Assembly (NCBI GenBank): GCA_947495055.1
Contig: CANLXO010000001.1
Location: 306,954-370,953, forward strand
DNA length: 64,000 nt
Direction: 5' to 3'
From: an uncultured Psychrobacter sp.
GTDB taxonomy: Bacteria > Pseudomonadota > Gammaproteobacteria > Pseudomonadales > Moraxellaceae
The notes below the pieces were generated by a model, which saw only the letters and a program-made list of their open reading frames with translations, ran no database searches and was not told the DNA's origin. The first letter of the stretch is position 1. The number at the start of each line of letters is the position of its first letter. The position numbers were made by a program, and so were the translations under genes. Of the stretch, positions 1 to 8,861 are shown one piece after another.

Positions 1-42
1 AGCAACACTTGCTAATTTGAGGATATCAGCGATTTGGTTCAT
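1..42 (-). CDS. Possible 5' end of a gene running off the left edge
   Basis: An ATG on the minus strand at position 42 opens a frame that stays open to the window edge (14 codons, beginning Met-Asn-Gln-Ile-Ala-Asp-Ile-Leu). No strong ribosome-binding site is visible upstream. It lies just past the terminator of the molybdenum hydroxylase operon, in the same orientation. Too little is present to name a product, and it could be chance. Confidence 0.3.
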   Translation of the reverse strand, partial: MNQIADILKLASVA

Positions 43-71
43 AGTTTAATTCATTCTTTTAAAAAACAAAT

Positions 72-113
72 AAAACCTGCTTAATATTAAAGATAATAAT
101 GAGCAGGTTTTAA
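72..113 (-). terminator. Rho-independent terminator after the molybdenum hydroxylase operon
   Basis: A 10-bp perfect stem (AAAACCTGCT at 72-81 with AGCAGGTTTT at 102-111) encloses a 20-nt loop. Read on the minus strand it is followed by a T-rich tract. It sits about 30 bp beyond the stop codon of the large subunit gene. Confidence 0.7.
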
Positions 114-144
114 AGGATGGTCAAAGACGAGTTCGGACTTGAGG

Positions 145-2658
145 TTACTCAGGCATATCTGCTAAAAGCTTATCTAGAGTAATCGGAAAGTCATATACAC
201 GCACGCCAACGGCATTATAAATCGCATTCGCAACCGCTGCCGCTGATCCAGAGATTGCCGTCTCGCCAATACCCTTAATATGCATAGGGTTGGTGTATGG
301 ATCGTCCTCTTCTAAAAGAATAACATCCAGTTGCGGTACATCTAGATTGACAGGAACATGGTACTCCGCCAAGTCATGATTGCACAGTCGGCCGTCGCGT
401 TTATCATGGATGACTTCTTCCATCAAAGCAGAACCAATACCAAATATCATACCGCCATAGCACTGCGAGGTCGCCGTTTTGTGATTAAGAATACGTCCAG
501 CAGCATATACTCCAGTCATGCGCTTAACCCGAATCTCACCGGTAAATCTATGCACGGCAACTTCAGCGAAATTGGCACCGAAAGAGGCTTGACGGTAGTT
601 TTTACCGTTTTTGCCCGGTTTGATCTGACCTTTAGCACTGATTTCTCGCTCCTCATATTCAGCGATGATATCAGCTAAGGCGTACGATTGCGCTTTGCTA
701 AAGTCGTATTGCTCATTTGCAGGTTTTAATTCAGGAAGCGGCATACCTGTCTTTGCCGACACTTTATCTGCCAAGTCTGCAGCCTTATTTACCAAGCCTG
801 ATACTTTATCTACCACGCTTTTATCGACTACTCCTTTCTCCACCAAGTTTTTATCGACAAAGTCTGCTACTTTTTCTCTACTTGCTCCAATAGCGGCTTC
901 TGCCTTGCTAGGCTGATGCTCACCTGCTTTTTTGATCTGACCGTTATCTAGGCGAATAGTATCGGCATGAAGTCCTACTTTTTTTGCAAGCATTTCGCGT
1001 AGCTGCTCGCAAGCTAAATAGACACCACTACCTGCACTCGCAGCACCAAAGCTACCGCCAGAACCAGAGGCGGCTGGCAAATCACTATCGCCGAGCTTCA
1101 TCTCAACGTGATCAATCGGCAGTCCTAACAGCTCAGCTGCAATTTGAGAAAACACCGTATAGGAACCCGTACCGATGTCGGTCATGTCCGTCTCGATGAT
1201 GGCTCGAACGCCAAGCTCTTTAGTATCATCTACTTGCAAGATTGCTCGTGCTTGAGAAGGTTGCAGCATATTACCACGAGAGGTTGCCGACATGCCCATC
1301 CCTATCCACCAATCGCCTTGTAGTTGACTGGCAGGTTGAGGGTTGTGCTTATCCCATCCAAACTGCTCCGCACCTTTTTCCATACAAGCGACTAGCTGAC
1401 GAGTTGAGAATGGAATCTCTTCGCTAGGATCTTCTTCGGGCTCATTGCGGCGGCGCAGCTCAATTGGATCAATCTTTAGCTGTGAGGCCAGATCATCCAT
1501 AGCACACTCAACCGCGATCATACCCACGGCTTCGCCTGGAGCACGCATAGAGCCTGATAGCACTTGATTCATATCTACCATCTGGTAGTGGACGCGGCGG
1601 TTTTCGCCACGATATAGGTAATGGGTAGATAATGCCGTCGGCTCAAAAAATGCCTCTCCTGGCAAATTGCTAGTGGTAGTATCATGAATAAAGGTATTAA
1701 TAATGCCTTCATTATCACAGCCAATAGCGATGCGCTGACGCGTGTTTGAGCGTCTAACAGTCGCCTCCATCACTTGTGGACGCGTCATTACAACCTGTAC
1801 AGGACGCCCAACTTCTTTTGCAGCGATAGCAGCAGCAATAGACTCAGGCGCAATGCCAAGCTTACTCCCAAAGCCGCCACCGACATAATAGGAGATAAGA
1901 TGTACCTGATCTTTATCTAAGTCTAGTGCATCCATAATCTGCTGTTTACAAGAAGCAATCATTTGGTTTGAAGAATACAGCGTTAGCTTATCATCTTCCC
2001 AAAACGCAAGCGTCGCATGCGGCTCCATAGCGGCGCTGTTTTGGCTTGGCGTATGATAAAGGCGATCGAGGGTGACCTCAGAATCACTAAGCCCTTGCTC
2101 AGGGTCGCCTTGCTCAGCGTTTTTGTCTGAGCCCTTTTTTTCATCGACATCATGAGCGTTGGGCAGCTCTTGCTCAAAATCTACAGCGGCCTTGTCTGTC
2201 TCATCTTTATAAGTTACTTTGAGCGTTTTGGCCCCTTCTCTTGCCGCCTCAAACGTTTCGGCAACGACTACTGCGATAGGCTGACCGTGATAAAAAACTT
2301 CACTGACGCCTTGCGTTGGCGCTTTGGTCATACCGCCTTGCTGGGCATTGCGCAAAAACTGCTTAGGGTCGGTAACGACTTTGATAATACCCGGAATATC
2401 AGCAATCGACTCACTATCGATGTTCTCGACTTCGCCCTTGGCAATAGTGGCACCTACCAAGACACCATACACCTGGTTATCTACTGAAATCTCTGCACTG
2501 TAAGCGGCTTGACCACTCACCTTTAGTGAGCCTTCAACTCTATTGATCGGCTTGCCTACTACATTGCTAGCCGTGTTGTCGAATAGGGTATCAACAGACT
2601 CGTTCATCGTCTCTTTATTGGTCGGTTCTGACGGTAATACGGTATCTAATAATGACAT
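145..2658 (-). CDS. paoC: Molybdenum hydroxylase large subunit, Mo-cofactor binding (xanthine dehydrogenase / PaoC family)
   Basis: This is the catalytic subunit of a xanthine-oxidase-family molybdenum enzyme, probably an aldehyde oxidoreductase of PaoABC type. Visible family motifs are GGGFGSKLG (cofactor binding), SMRAPGEA, GSGGSFGAASAG and, near the C-terminus, KGIGETAISG carrying the catalytic Glu. It is the last gene of a three-gene operon and starts 2 bp after the FAD subunit. At 837 residues it is longer than E. coli PaoC (about 730). Much of the excess is a Lys/Asp/Val-rich, VDK-repeating insertion of roughly 50 residues at about 595-650, between the two Mo-binding lobes. The physiological substrate cannot be told from sequence; an aldehyde or N-heterocycle is likely. 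The family assignment is firm, the exact PaoC equivalence less so. Confidence 0.88.
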   Translation of the reverse strand: MSLLDTVLPSEPTNKETMNESVDTLFDNTASNVVGKPINRVEGSLKVSGQAAYSAEISVDNQVYGVLVGATIAKGEVENIDSESIADIPGIIKVVTDPKQFLRNAQQGGMTKAPTQGVSEVFYHGQPIAVVVAETFEAAREGAKTLKVTYKDETDKAAVDFEQELPNAHDVDEKKGSDKNAEQGDPEQGLSDSEVTLDRLYHTPSQNSAAMEPHATLAFWEDDKLTLYSSNQMIASCKQQIMDALDLDKDQVHLISYYVGGGFGSKLGIAPESIAAAIAAKEVGRPVQVVMTRPQVMEATVRRSNTRQRIAIGCDNEGIINTFIHDTTTSNLPGEAFFEPTALSTHYLYRGENRRVHYQMVDMNQVLSGSMRAPGEAVGMIAVECAMDDLASQLKIDPIELRRRNEPEEDPSEEIPFSTRQLVACMEKGAEQFGWDKHNPQPASQLQGDWWIGMGMSATSRGNMLQPSQARAILQVDDTKELGVRAIIETDMTDIGTGSYTVFSQIAAELLGLPIDHVEMKLGDSDLPAASGSGGSFGAASAGSGVYLACEQLREMLAKKVGLHADTIRLDNGQIKKAGEHQPSKAEAAIGASREKVADFVDKNLVEKGVVDKSVVDKVSGLVNKAADLADKVSAKTGMPLPELKPANEQYDFSKAQSYALADIIAEYEEREISAKGQIKPGKNGKNYRQASFGANFAEVAVHRFTGEIRVKRMTGVYAAGRILNHKTATSQCYGGMIFGIGSALMEEVIHDKRDGRLCNHDLAEYHVPVNLDVPQLDVILLEEDDPYTNPMHIKGIGETAISGSAAAVANAIYNAVGVRVYDFPITLDKLLADMPE

Positions 2659-2660
2659 GA

Positions 2661-3653
2661 TTATGCTCCCTCGCCTGCTAATGCACGGCCAATGACTTGT
2701 TTGAGTAGACGACGTGTAAGTGGTATTTTAAAGTCGTTTTGACCACTACCTTTGGCATTTTTTAGTAATAAGTCCGCAGCCTGCGCGATAATGTCATCAT
2801 TGCCATCAGTGCTGGTTAACAAGGCTTCAACGTCCTCATTGCGCCATGGCTGAGTACCGATGCCACCAAAGGCTAAGCGTACGGTTGCCAAGTTTCCATC
2901 GTCATCGGTATCTACGACTGCAGCGCAAGAGACGAGTGCAAAAGCATAAGAAGCGCGATCTCGCACTTTGTCATAAGTGTGCATACCTTTAATAGGTGCT
3001 GGCAGAACGACATGAGTAATCAGCTCACCTGACTCCAAAACGTTTTCGATATGCGGCGTATCTTTTGGCAGACAATAAAAGTCTTTGACATCAATTTTGC
3101 GAGTTGAGCCATCTGCTTTGACCGTCTCGATAGTGGCATCTAATAAGCGCATGGCTACAGCCATATCGGAGGGATGCTGCGCGATACAAGAGTCGCTCGT
3201 GCCCAAAATCGCTAGAGTGCGGTTCTCGCCATTGATAGCAGGGCAACCTGATCCTGGATTGCGCTTATTGCAGGCGCTATCAGTCTGATAAAAATAATAG
3301 CAGCGCGTCCGCTGTAAAAAATTACCGCCTGTGGTCGCTTTGTTGCGTAGCTGACCGGTCGCCCCTGCCAATATAGCGCGAGACAACACAGGATAATGAG
3401 CAATCACTTTAGGATGCGCAGCCAAGTCACTATTACTAACGAGGGTACCGATACGTAAACCGCCATCTTCTGTGTCTTCTACTTGCGTAAGCTCTAAACG
3501 CGTAACATCAACCAGTTTAGTCGGAGTTTCAACTTTAAGCTTCATTAAATCAAGTAGATTGGTGCCGCCTGCGATAAAGGAAGCATCTTTGGGAGTAGCA
3601 AACATAACCGCTTGCTGCGGCTCAAGGGCGCGAATATATTCAAAGCGTTTCAT
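2661..3653 (-). CDS. paoB: Molybdenum hydroxylase FAD-binding subunit with extra Fe-S site (PaoB type)
   Basis: The medium subunit carries FAD and passes electrons between the Fe-S clusters and the final acceptor. The N-terminal FAD loop IAGGTNLLDLMK lies at about 27-38, followed by the ATGGNF-type motif (KATTGGNFLQR). The next stretch contains four Cys in a TRCYYF...ACNKRNPGSGC pattern, which matches the additional [4Fe-4S] site of PaoB/YagS rather than a plain CoxM subunit. The length (330 residues) fits the family (about 320). The start codon overlaps the stop of the 2Fe-2S subunit gene by 4 bp, so translation is probably coupled. Confidence 0.88.
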   Translation of the reverse strand: MKRFEYIRALEPQQAVMFATPKDASFIAGGTNLLDLMKLKVETPTKLVDVTRLELTQVEDTEDGGLRIGTLVSNSDLAAHPKVIAHYPVLSRAILAGATGQLRNKATTGGNFLQRTRCYYFYQTDSACNKRNPGSGCPAINGENRTLAILGTSDSCIAQHPSDMAVAMRLLDATIETVKADGSTRKIDVKDFYCLPKDTPHIENVLESGELITHVVLPAPIKGMHTYDKVRDRASYAFALVSCAAVVDTDDDGNLATVRLAFGGIGTQPWRNEDVEALLTSTDGNDDIIAQAADLLLKNAKGSGQNDFKIPLTRRLLKQVIGRALAGEGA

Positions 3654-4288
3654 GAGCGGTCTCCTGATGTACGACTTGGCGTTGTATTATTTGGCTTACC
3701 TAGCTGGGTCTGACTTGGCGGCGGTGACCAGATGCCAGTGACCGCCTTTTTGCTTGTGTCATTCTTCGATGAGTCACCAGCTTGGTTTTGCAATACCTGT
3801 GAGATGGCGCTTACGATATTGGGATAAGCGGAGCAGCGACAAATATTACCGCTCATGCGCTCAGCGATTTCTTGTATAAGCTGCCCATCAGGATTTTGCA
3901 AGTCTTCACTGACATAGCTTGGCCAGTTTTGTTTGACCTCATCTATAAGCGCTGTCGCAGAACAGATCTGCCCAGGCGTACAGTAACCGCACTGAAACGC
4001 ATCATGATCTTTAAAGGCTTGTTGCAACTCAGACAGCGACTCTGGCATACCGATACCTTCAATCGTCGTGATCTCATCACCATCATGCATGACGGCTAGA
4101 GTCAAACAAGCATTAATACGCTCACCATTGATGAGGATAGTACAAGCGCCGCATTGACCGTGATCGCAGCCCTTTTTGGGACCCGTTATTTGCAAGTGCT
4201 GACGACATAAATCAAGAAGAGTGGTACGAGGGTCAAGGTCATCGAATCGATGCTCTTGGTTGTTAATCGTTAACGTCAAATTAGACAT
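3650..4288 (-). CDS. paoA: Molybdenum hydroxylase 2Fe-2S subunit (PaoA type)
   Basis: The small electron-transfer subunit has two [2Fe-2S] clusters: a plant-ferredoxin-type motif CDHGQCGAC plus a later Cys, and the C-terminal CGYCTPGQ / CRCSAYP four-Cys motif. I chose the ATG at 4288 over one 21 codons upstream because GGGAAG lies just before it and because homologues begin next to this point. With this start there is no twin-arginine signal, unlike E. coli PaoA, so the complex would be cytoplasmic. About 45 residues after the second cluster are Ser/Pro/Thr-rich with no recognisable motif. First gene of the paoABC operon. Confidence 0.86.
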   Translation of the reverse strand: MSNLTLTINNQEHRFDDLDPRTTLLDLCRQHLQITGPKKGCDHGQCGACTILINGERINACLTLAVMHDGDEITTIEGIGMPESLSELQQAFKDHDAFQCGYCTPGQICSATALIDEVKQNWPSYVSEDLQNPDGQLIQEIAERMSGNICRCSAYPNIVSAISQVLQNQAGDSSKNDTSKKAVTGIWSPPPSQTQLGKPNNTTPSRTSGDRS

Positions 4289-4451
4289 GCTGGCTTCCCG
4301 CTGGCAGTTGGTTATTGTTTTTGGGTAAAAATATAAACGTGAGCTAAACATTTAGTAAATTTATTATGACCTATCAATACGCTTACTGTGTTTTATCTTT
4401 GTAATACTTTTGAGCAAACTAAAATGTTTAGGTAAATGACTACTCACAAAA

Positions 4452-4470
4452 AAAGCGCCATAAGCGCTTG
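4452..4470 (-). terminator. Terminator downstream of the nitroreductase gene
   Basis: AAGCGC and GCGCTT form a short hairpin with a 5-nt loop. On the minus strand a run of seven T follows. It lies 40 bp after the nitroreductase stop and upstream of paoA. Confidence 0.6.
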
Positions 4471-4509
4471 AGGTTAAAGCGTATTTGTTCGTGTTTATTA
4501 CAAAAACAA

Positions 4510-5178
4510 CTAAGCTTTGCTCATGATGTCTGCTTCACTAAGGCGTGATTTGGGCAAAGTCGCGTTATAGCCATCCCCGCTTCGATAGCCTAGACTGACA
4601 ACACCAATTGAGCTAAATCCTTTAGTATTTAAATCCAGCTCTTCATCTAGCACTGCAAAATCCACCCCTTCCATCGGTGTTGCATCGATACCGAGCATAG
4701 CTGCCGCAAGCAGTAGCGACCCCATCGTAATGTGTACTTGCTGCGCTAACCAGTGCGCTTCATCCTTAGTTGCGTAGCGATGCTTATTGACAGACTTTTT
4801 GCGCTTAGCATCCATTTGATCTTTGTGTTTAGGCTCAGTAAAACGGCCATCAGCGTCCTCTTGTTCTAGCACCTTTTGCAGATACTCATCGTCTGCCTGC
4901 GCCAAACTGCAAAAGACAATAACGTGTGAGGCATCTCTTATCTTATGCGAGTTAGCCTCATGGTGACCATCAGTCGCTTTAGCAATGCGCTCTTTACCCG
5001 CGTTATCATCAGCGATGACATAATGCCAAGGTTGAATGTTAGTCGCCGACGGGCTTAGACGTAACACATCTTTTAAGCTCTGAAAATCAGCCGCTGATAG
5101 CTTTTTGTTTGTATCATAGTCCTTGACGCTATAATGCCACGTCATAATCTCAGATAAATCTGTTAAATCATGCGCCAT
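4510..5178 (-). CDS. NAD(P)H-dependent nitroreductase family flavoprotein (NfsB-like)
   Basis: An FMN-dependent oxidoreductase of the NfsB/dihydropteridine reductase group, 222 residues, close to E. coli NfsB (217). Typical features are the N-terminal WHYSVKDYD segment (equivalent to the FMN-phosphate-binding RRSVRxF), SPSATNIQPWHYVI near 43-56, the LLAAAMLGIDATPMEG helix-loop and a C-terminal GYRSGDGYN. Such enzymes reduce quinones and nitroaromatics; the natural substrate is not evident. It starts 22 bp after fdhD in the same direction and may be cotranscribed with it. Confidence 0.85.
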   Translation of the reverse strand: MAHDLTDLSEIMTWHYSVKDYDTNKKLSAADFQSLKDVLRLSPSATNIQPWHYVIADDNAGKERIAKATDGHHEANSHKIRDASHVIVFCSLAQADDEYLQKVLEQEDADGRFTEPKHKDQMDAKRKKSVNKHRYATKDEAHWLAQQVHITMGSLLLAAAMLGIDATPMEGVDFAVLDEELDLNTKGFSSIGVVSLGYRSGDGYNATLPKSRLSEADIMSKA

Positions 5179-5200
5179 CGTTTTACGACCTTTTTAGTTA

Positions 5201-6187
5201 TTATTTACTCGTATCATAGCCTGCGTAGTAAGTCACTCTATCCTGGCGCAAAAATCCCGCCAGTCCCAATCCGTAACGCTCTGCGACGCGCACCGCTGTA
5301 CTGGTTGGCGCTGACATACCTACTAGCCAAGGCAGGCGCATACGGATAGATTTTTGTACCAGCTCAATAGATAAGCGCGAGGTCATCACCACACAATCGA
5401 TATCGGCCTTTTGCCGAAGTTGCCAGCCAATCAGTTTATCAAGAGCATTATGACGTCCAACATCTTCAAATAGATACAATTGACCCTCATAAACTGTCGC
5501 CGCCGCATGCACAGCGCCTGTCAGTTGATGAGTGTGTTGGGCCATATCGATCTTCGCTCGTATCGCCAGCAAAGTATCTAACTCTGGGCGTAAGCTTGGC
5601 TTGGAATGAGAGGTTACTGAGCCCTGATAAGCACTCAGATCAGGCAGTGCTTGAGCGAGTCCTGTGATACCGCACATACCGCAGCCCGTTCGACCTGCCA
5701 GTTGGCGCTTTTGTGCTTGAATACGCTGATGACAGCGCTGGTTGAGTACCAGCTCTACCACGTAAATATCATAATCTAACAAATGCTCTAATGACTGTGT
5801 ACTGTCGCTAAAGGCTGCAAAACTGGCGCTGTCGGTCAGTTGCGTAACGTCCCAATCGAGTAAGTCTCGACTGTGATCGATCAGCCCTTCACTAAACAAA
5901 AACCCAACAGCCAGATACTCTAACTGTTGGGGACTTGCCATCAACACAGCGTAGTGAATACCATTAATCACAATAGAGACAGCAGCTTCGACAGCTAAGC
6001 TTGCCTGCTGACTATCGATATCGAATTCATCTATTGCACTTATCGACCCTGCACTGAGCGATTCGTCAAAATTATTCTTTGTGTTCTTAGTCTTTGAGTA
6101 ATAGTGTTTATGCGTTAAATGATGACGTGACAAAGGCGATACTGATGTCAATGCGCGCGCTGTCTCAAGGTTCGTATCAATACTCAT
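5201..6187 (-). CDS. fdhD: Formate dehydrogenase accessory sulfurtransferase FdhD
   Basis: FdhD moves sulfur from a cysteine desulfurase onto the bis-MGD cofactor of formate-dehydrogenase-type enzymes. The diagnostic CGMC motif lies at residues 169-172 in GRTGCGMCGITG, and the C-terminal half carries FEDVGRHNALDKLIG and MTSRLSIELVQK. At 328 residues it is longer than E. coli FdhD (277); the extra length is an N-terminal polar tail of about 50 residues with no motif. It lies 60 bp downstream of the molybdopterin oxidoreductase gene, which is very likely its client. Confidence 0.93.
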   Translation of the reverse strand: MSIDTNLETARALTSVSPLSRHHLTHKHYYSKTKNTKNNFDESLSAGSISAIDEFDIDSQQASLAVEAAVSIVINGIHYAVLMASPQQLEYLAVGFLFSEGLIDHSRDLLDWDVTQLTDSASFAAFSDSTQSLEHLLDYDIYVVELVLNQRCHQRIQAQKRQLAGRTGCGMCGITGLAQALPDLSAYQGSVTSHSKPSLRPELDTLLAIRAKIDMAQHTHQLTGAVHAAATVYEGQLYLFEDVGRHNALDKLIGWQLRQKADIDCVVMTSRLSIELVQKSIRMRLPWLVGMSAPTSTAVRVAERYGLGLAGFLRQDRVTYYAGYDTSK

Positions 6188-6247
6188 AACTACTCATGCA
6201 CATATAAACGACATTATAAAATAGCGCCCTAATCACTGTTTATCTCA

Positions 6248-8617
6248 TTACGCGGGTACTGCCAAACTCATATCTTCAGCAGTTTTGTCTTTACTAGTCT
6301 GCTGTATCATAGCCATTTTTTCTAAGACAACCGTTGCCGATTTATACGCTGGTATATGCGAGTCTGGTGCTTGAGTGTCTAGATCAAATAGATCATTGCA
6401 CTCAGGATAATAGGTAGCGACTACATTGGCGGCGATGTCCATCTCTGTCAATACCAGTGGTCCCAATACGCGCTTCTCGCCGCTACTGGTCTCACGAGTA
6501 ATCTGAACTTTATCGCCTTTGCTCCAGCCTAGTCGGCTTATCTCATCAGGATGCATAAACAGCACATCACGGCGATCAGTTTGACGATAGCGATCTTTGT
6601 AGCCAAATATCATGGTATTAAACTGATCATGACTGCGTACGCTGGTTAATTGCCAAACCTGCTGCTTGCGGTTTTGACTATCGATAATGCTGTTGGCACC
6701 TTTATTAAGGGCAGAGGTTTTCGATTGCATCTGTTCTGCGACAAAGGTGATTGGATACTTGGGCACTTCAAACTGCGCTTTTTTACTGTCGGTATTCCAA
6801 ACACGATGACGCGCAGGATGATACAGATGAAAACCACGATCAGCGGCGCGTACACGGTAGTTAAAATTCTCAAAACCGTCGATAGCTTGGGCGACGTAAT
6901 CACGAATGATATCGAAGTCCTCACCCATCTTTTGCCAAGGAATGTCGAACTTACCGCCCAGTACATGAGTTGCCATGTCAGCGACAATCTGCACCTCAGA
7001 TTTAAGTGTATCACTGATCGGCTTGAGGTTACCCTTAGAGCGCGCAATCTGGCACATCGAGTCCTCTGTTGTAACGAACTGCTCGCCTTTACTGGTGATA
7101 ATTTTTTCGGTACGGCTGATACAAGGCAAGATAATATTGTTAGCGCCAGGGTGCAGCATAGTGCCATTGAGCTTTGTCGCGACAAAGACGTTGAGCTGAG
7201 TGGTGGTCAATGCCTGCTGGATTGCACTCATATCGGGCGCAGCTACCGCATAGTTACCACCCATACTTACAAAGGCTTTAAGCTTACCTGCAATCAAAGC
7301 TTTGGCACCTGCAACGACATCAAAACCATCTTCACGAGGCATCGGCTGCTTAAACACGCGCTCAAGACTATCGAGTAGTTTTTGATCTGGGCGCTCATGG
7401 ACACCCATAGTGCGATCGCCCTGTACATTGGAGTGACCACGCACCGGAGACGCGCCAGCGCCTTCGATACCTATCATACCCATCAGTAGTAGCAAGTTGG
7501 TGATCATCGCTACATTATCATCACCTTGGACGTGCTGAGTAATACCCATGCCCCATGTACAGATAGTCGCTGGACTATCGGCAACTAAGCGTGCAACCTC
7601 AATGATTTGCGCTTGATCAATACCTGAACCGCGCTCAATATCTGCCCATGACTGCTCTGTGAGCCACTGCTGTAGTGCCTCAAACCCTGAAGTATGCTCA
7701 GCGATAAAATCAGTATTTATCTTATCATTCTCAAGTAACCATTTTGCGATACCTGTCAAGAGCGCCGCATCCCCTCCGATCTGGATCTGGATCACATCAT
7801 CGACCAAATCATCACTCTGACCTGCTGCCATGTGCGTCGGCTTTTGCGGATTTCTAAAGGCGCTTAGCCCCTGCTCACGCATTGGATTGACCGAGAGTAT
7901 CTTGCAGCCTTGCTTATGGGCGTGTGCGAGCATCTCAAGCATACGCGGATGGTTGGTCGCAGGGTTTTGACCGAACATAATGATCAGGCGCGCCCGCTCA
8001 AAATCCTCTAGCATTACCGTCGCCTTACCTACGCCTAGCTGACGACCAAGCATCACTGAGGTTGGCTCATGACACATATTGGAGCAATCGGGCATGTTGT
8101 TAGTGCCATATAGACGCACAAACAACTGATAAAGAAAAGCGGGCTCATTGGTTACGCGTCCTGAGGTGTAAAACAGCGCCTCATCAGGAGACTCTAATTG
8201 ATTAAGCTGACTTGCAATACGCTCAAAAGCGGCGTCCCAAGAGATTGGCACGTAACGATCTTGCGCCGCATCGTACGCCATTGGTTCTGACAAGCGTCCG
8301 CTGTGCTCAAGCTCATAACCTGTCCAGCTTTGTAGTGCGGTTACCGTATGCTTGGCAAAAAACGCTGCGTCAGCTTTAGTAGACATGGTCTCACTAGCAA
8401 TCACCTTAAAACCTGTCTCACAGACATCTAAAGTCTTATGCGTCTTGTGATCAGGCCACGCGCAACCCGGGCAATCAAAGCCGCCGTTTGGCTGATTACT
8501 CATCAGTACGCTCATGCTCCCGCGCAAAAAGGCTTTGTAATCCATAAGTTTACGAGTCGATGCGACCAGCGCAGGCCAACCGGCTGCAGGATGGGCATAA
8601 ATAGGAATCTTGCGCAT
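6248..8617 (-). CDS. FdhF/YdeP-family molybdopterin oxidoreductase
   Basis: A bis-MGD-containing oxidoreductase of the DMSO-reductase superfamily, closest in layout to E. coli YdeP. The N-terminus has FDCPGCAWPD, then WDAAFERIASQL, YTSGRVTNEPAFLYQLF, a CSNMCHEPTS segment and MFGQNPATNHPRML. A molydopterin-dinucleotide-binding domain follows at the C-terminus (VLFMHPDEISRLGWSKGDKV). I placed the start at 8617 because GAGG sits 6 bp upstream; the ATG at 8629 has no such site. No Tat signal is seen, so it is cytoplasmic. YdeP-type enzymes are linked to acid resistance in E. coli, but their substrate is unsettled. It forms a probable operon with fdhD. Confidence 0.87.
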   Translation of the reverse strand: MRKIPIYAHPAAGWPALVASTRKLMDYKAFLRGSMSVLMSNQPNGGFDCPGCAWPDHKTHKTLDVCETGFKVIASETMSTKADAAFFAKHTVTALQSWTGYELEHSGRLSEPMAYDAAQDRYVPISWDAAFERIASQLNQLESPDEALFYTSGRVTNEPAFLYQLFVRLYGTNNMPDCSNMCHEPTSVMLGRQLGVGKATVMLEDFERARLIIMFGQNPATNHPRMLEMLAHAHKQGCKILSVNPMREQGLSAFRNPQKPTHMAAGQSDDLVDDVIQIQIGGDAALLTGIAKWLLENDKINTDFIAEHTSGFEALQQWLTEQSWADIERGSGIDQAQIIEVARLVADSPATICTWGMGITQHVQGDDNVAMITNLLLLMGMIGIEGAGASPVRGHSNVQGDRTMGVHERPDQKLLDSLERVFKQPMPREDGFDVVAGAKALIAGKLKAFVSMGGNYAVAAPDMSAIQQALTTTQLNVFVATKLNGTMLHPGANNIILPCISRTEKIITSKGEQFVTTEDSMCQIARSKGNLKPISDTLKSEVQIVADMATHVLGGKFDIPWQKMGEDFDIIRDYVAQAIDGFENFNYRVRAADRGFHLYHPARHRVWNTDSKKAQFEVPKYPITFVAEQMQSKTSALNKGANSIIDSQNRKQQVWQLTSVRSHDQFNTMIFGYKDRYRQTDRRDVLFMHPDEISRLGWSKGDKVQITRETSSGEKRVLGPLVLTEMDIAANVVATYYPECNDLFDLDTQAPDSHIPAYKSATVVLEKMAMIQQTSKDKTAEDMSLAVPA

Positions 8618-8861
8618 AGGAGACCTCATGTCATTTGTGTCATTAAAATATGATAAAACGTAAACGCTGAAACTAAAAACAGCTGTACTAACCAGTATTC
8701 AACGTAAACTTAAAAATAGCCAGTAGAAATCTAGTCATTTGGCTACTTTTTCACAAAAGTAAACGTGATGTGTAAGATAAATAACCTAAAGCAAAAAGAT
8801 AAAGCGCTAAACCTAAAAACATGGAACGTGTGATAGTCTGTTAATTATTAATTTGTCTCAT

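Noticed and set aside
6650-7378. 242-residue plus-strand frame
   Set aside because: It lies entirely within the YdeP-like oxidoreductase gene and has no family features.
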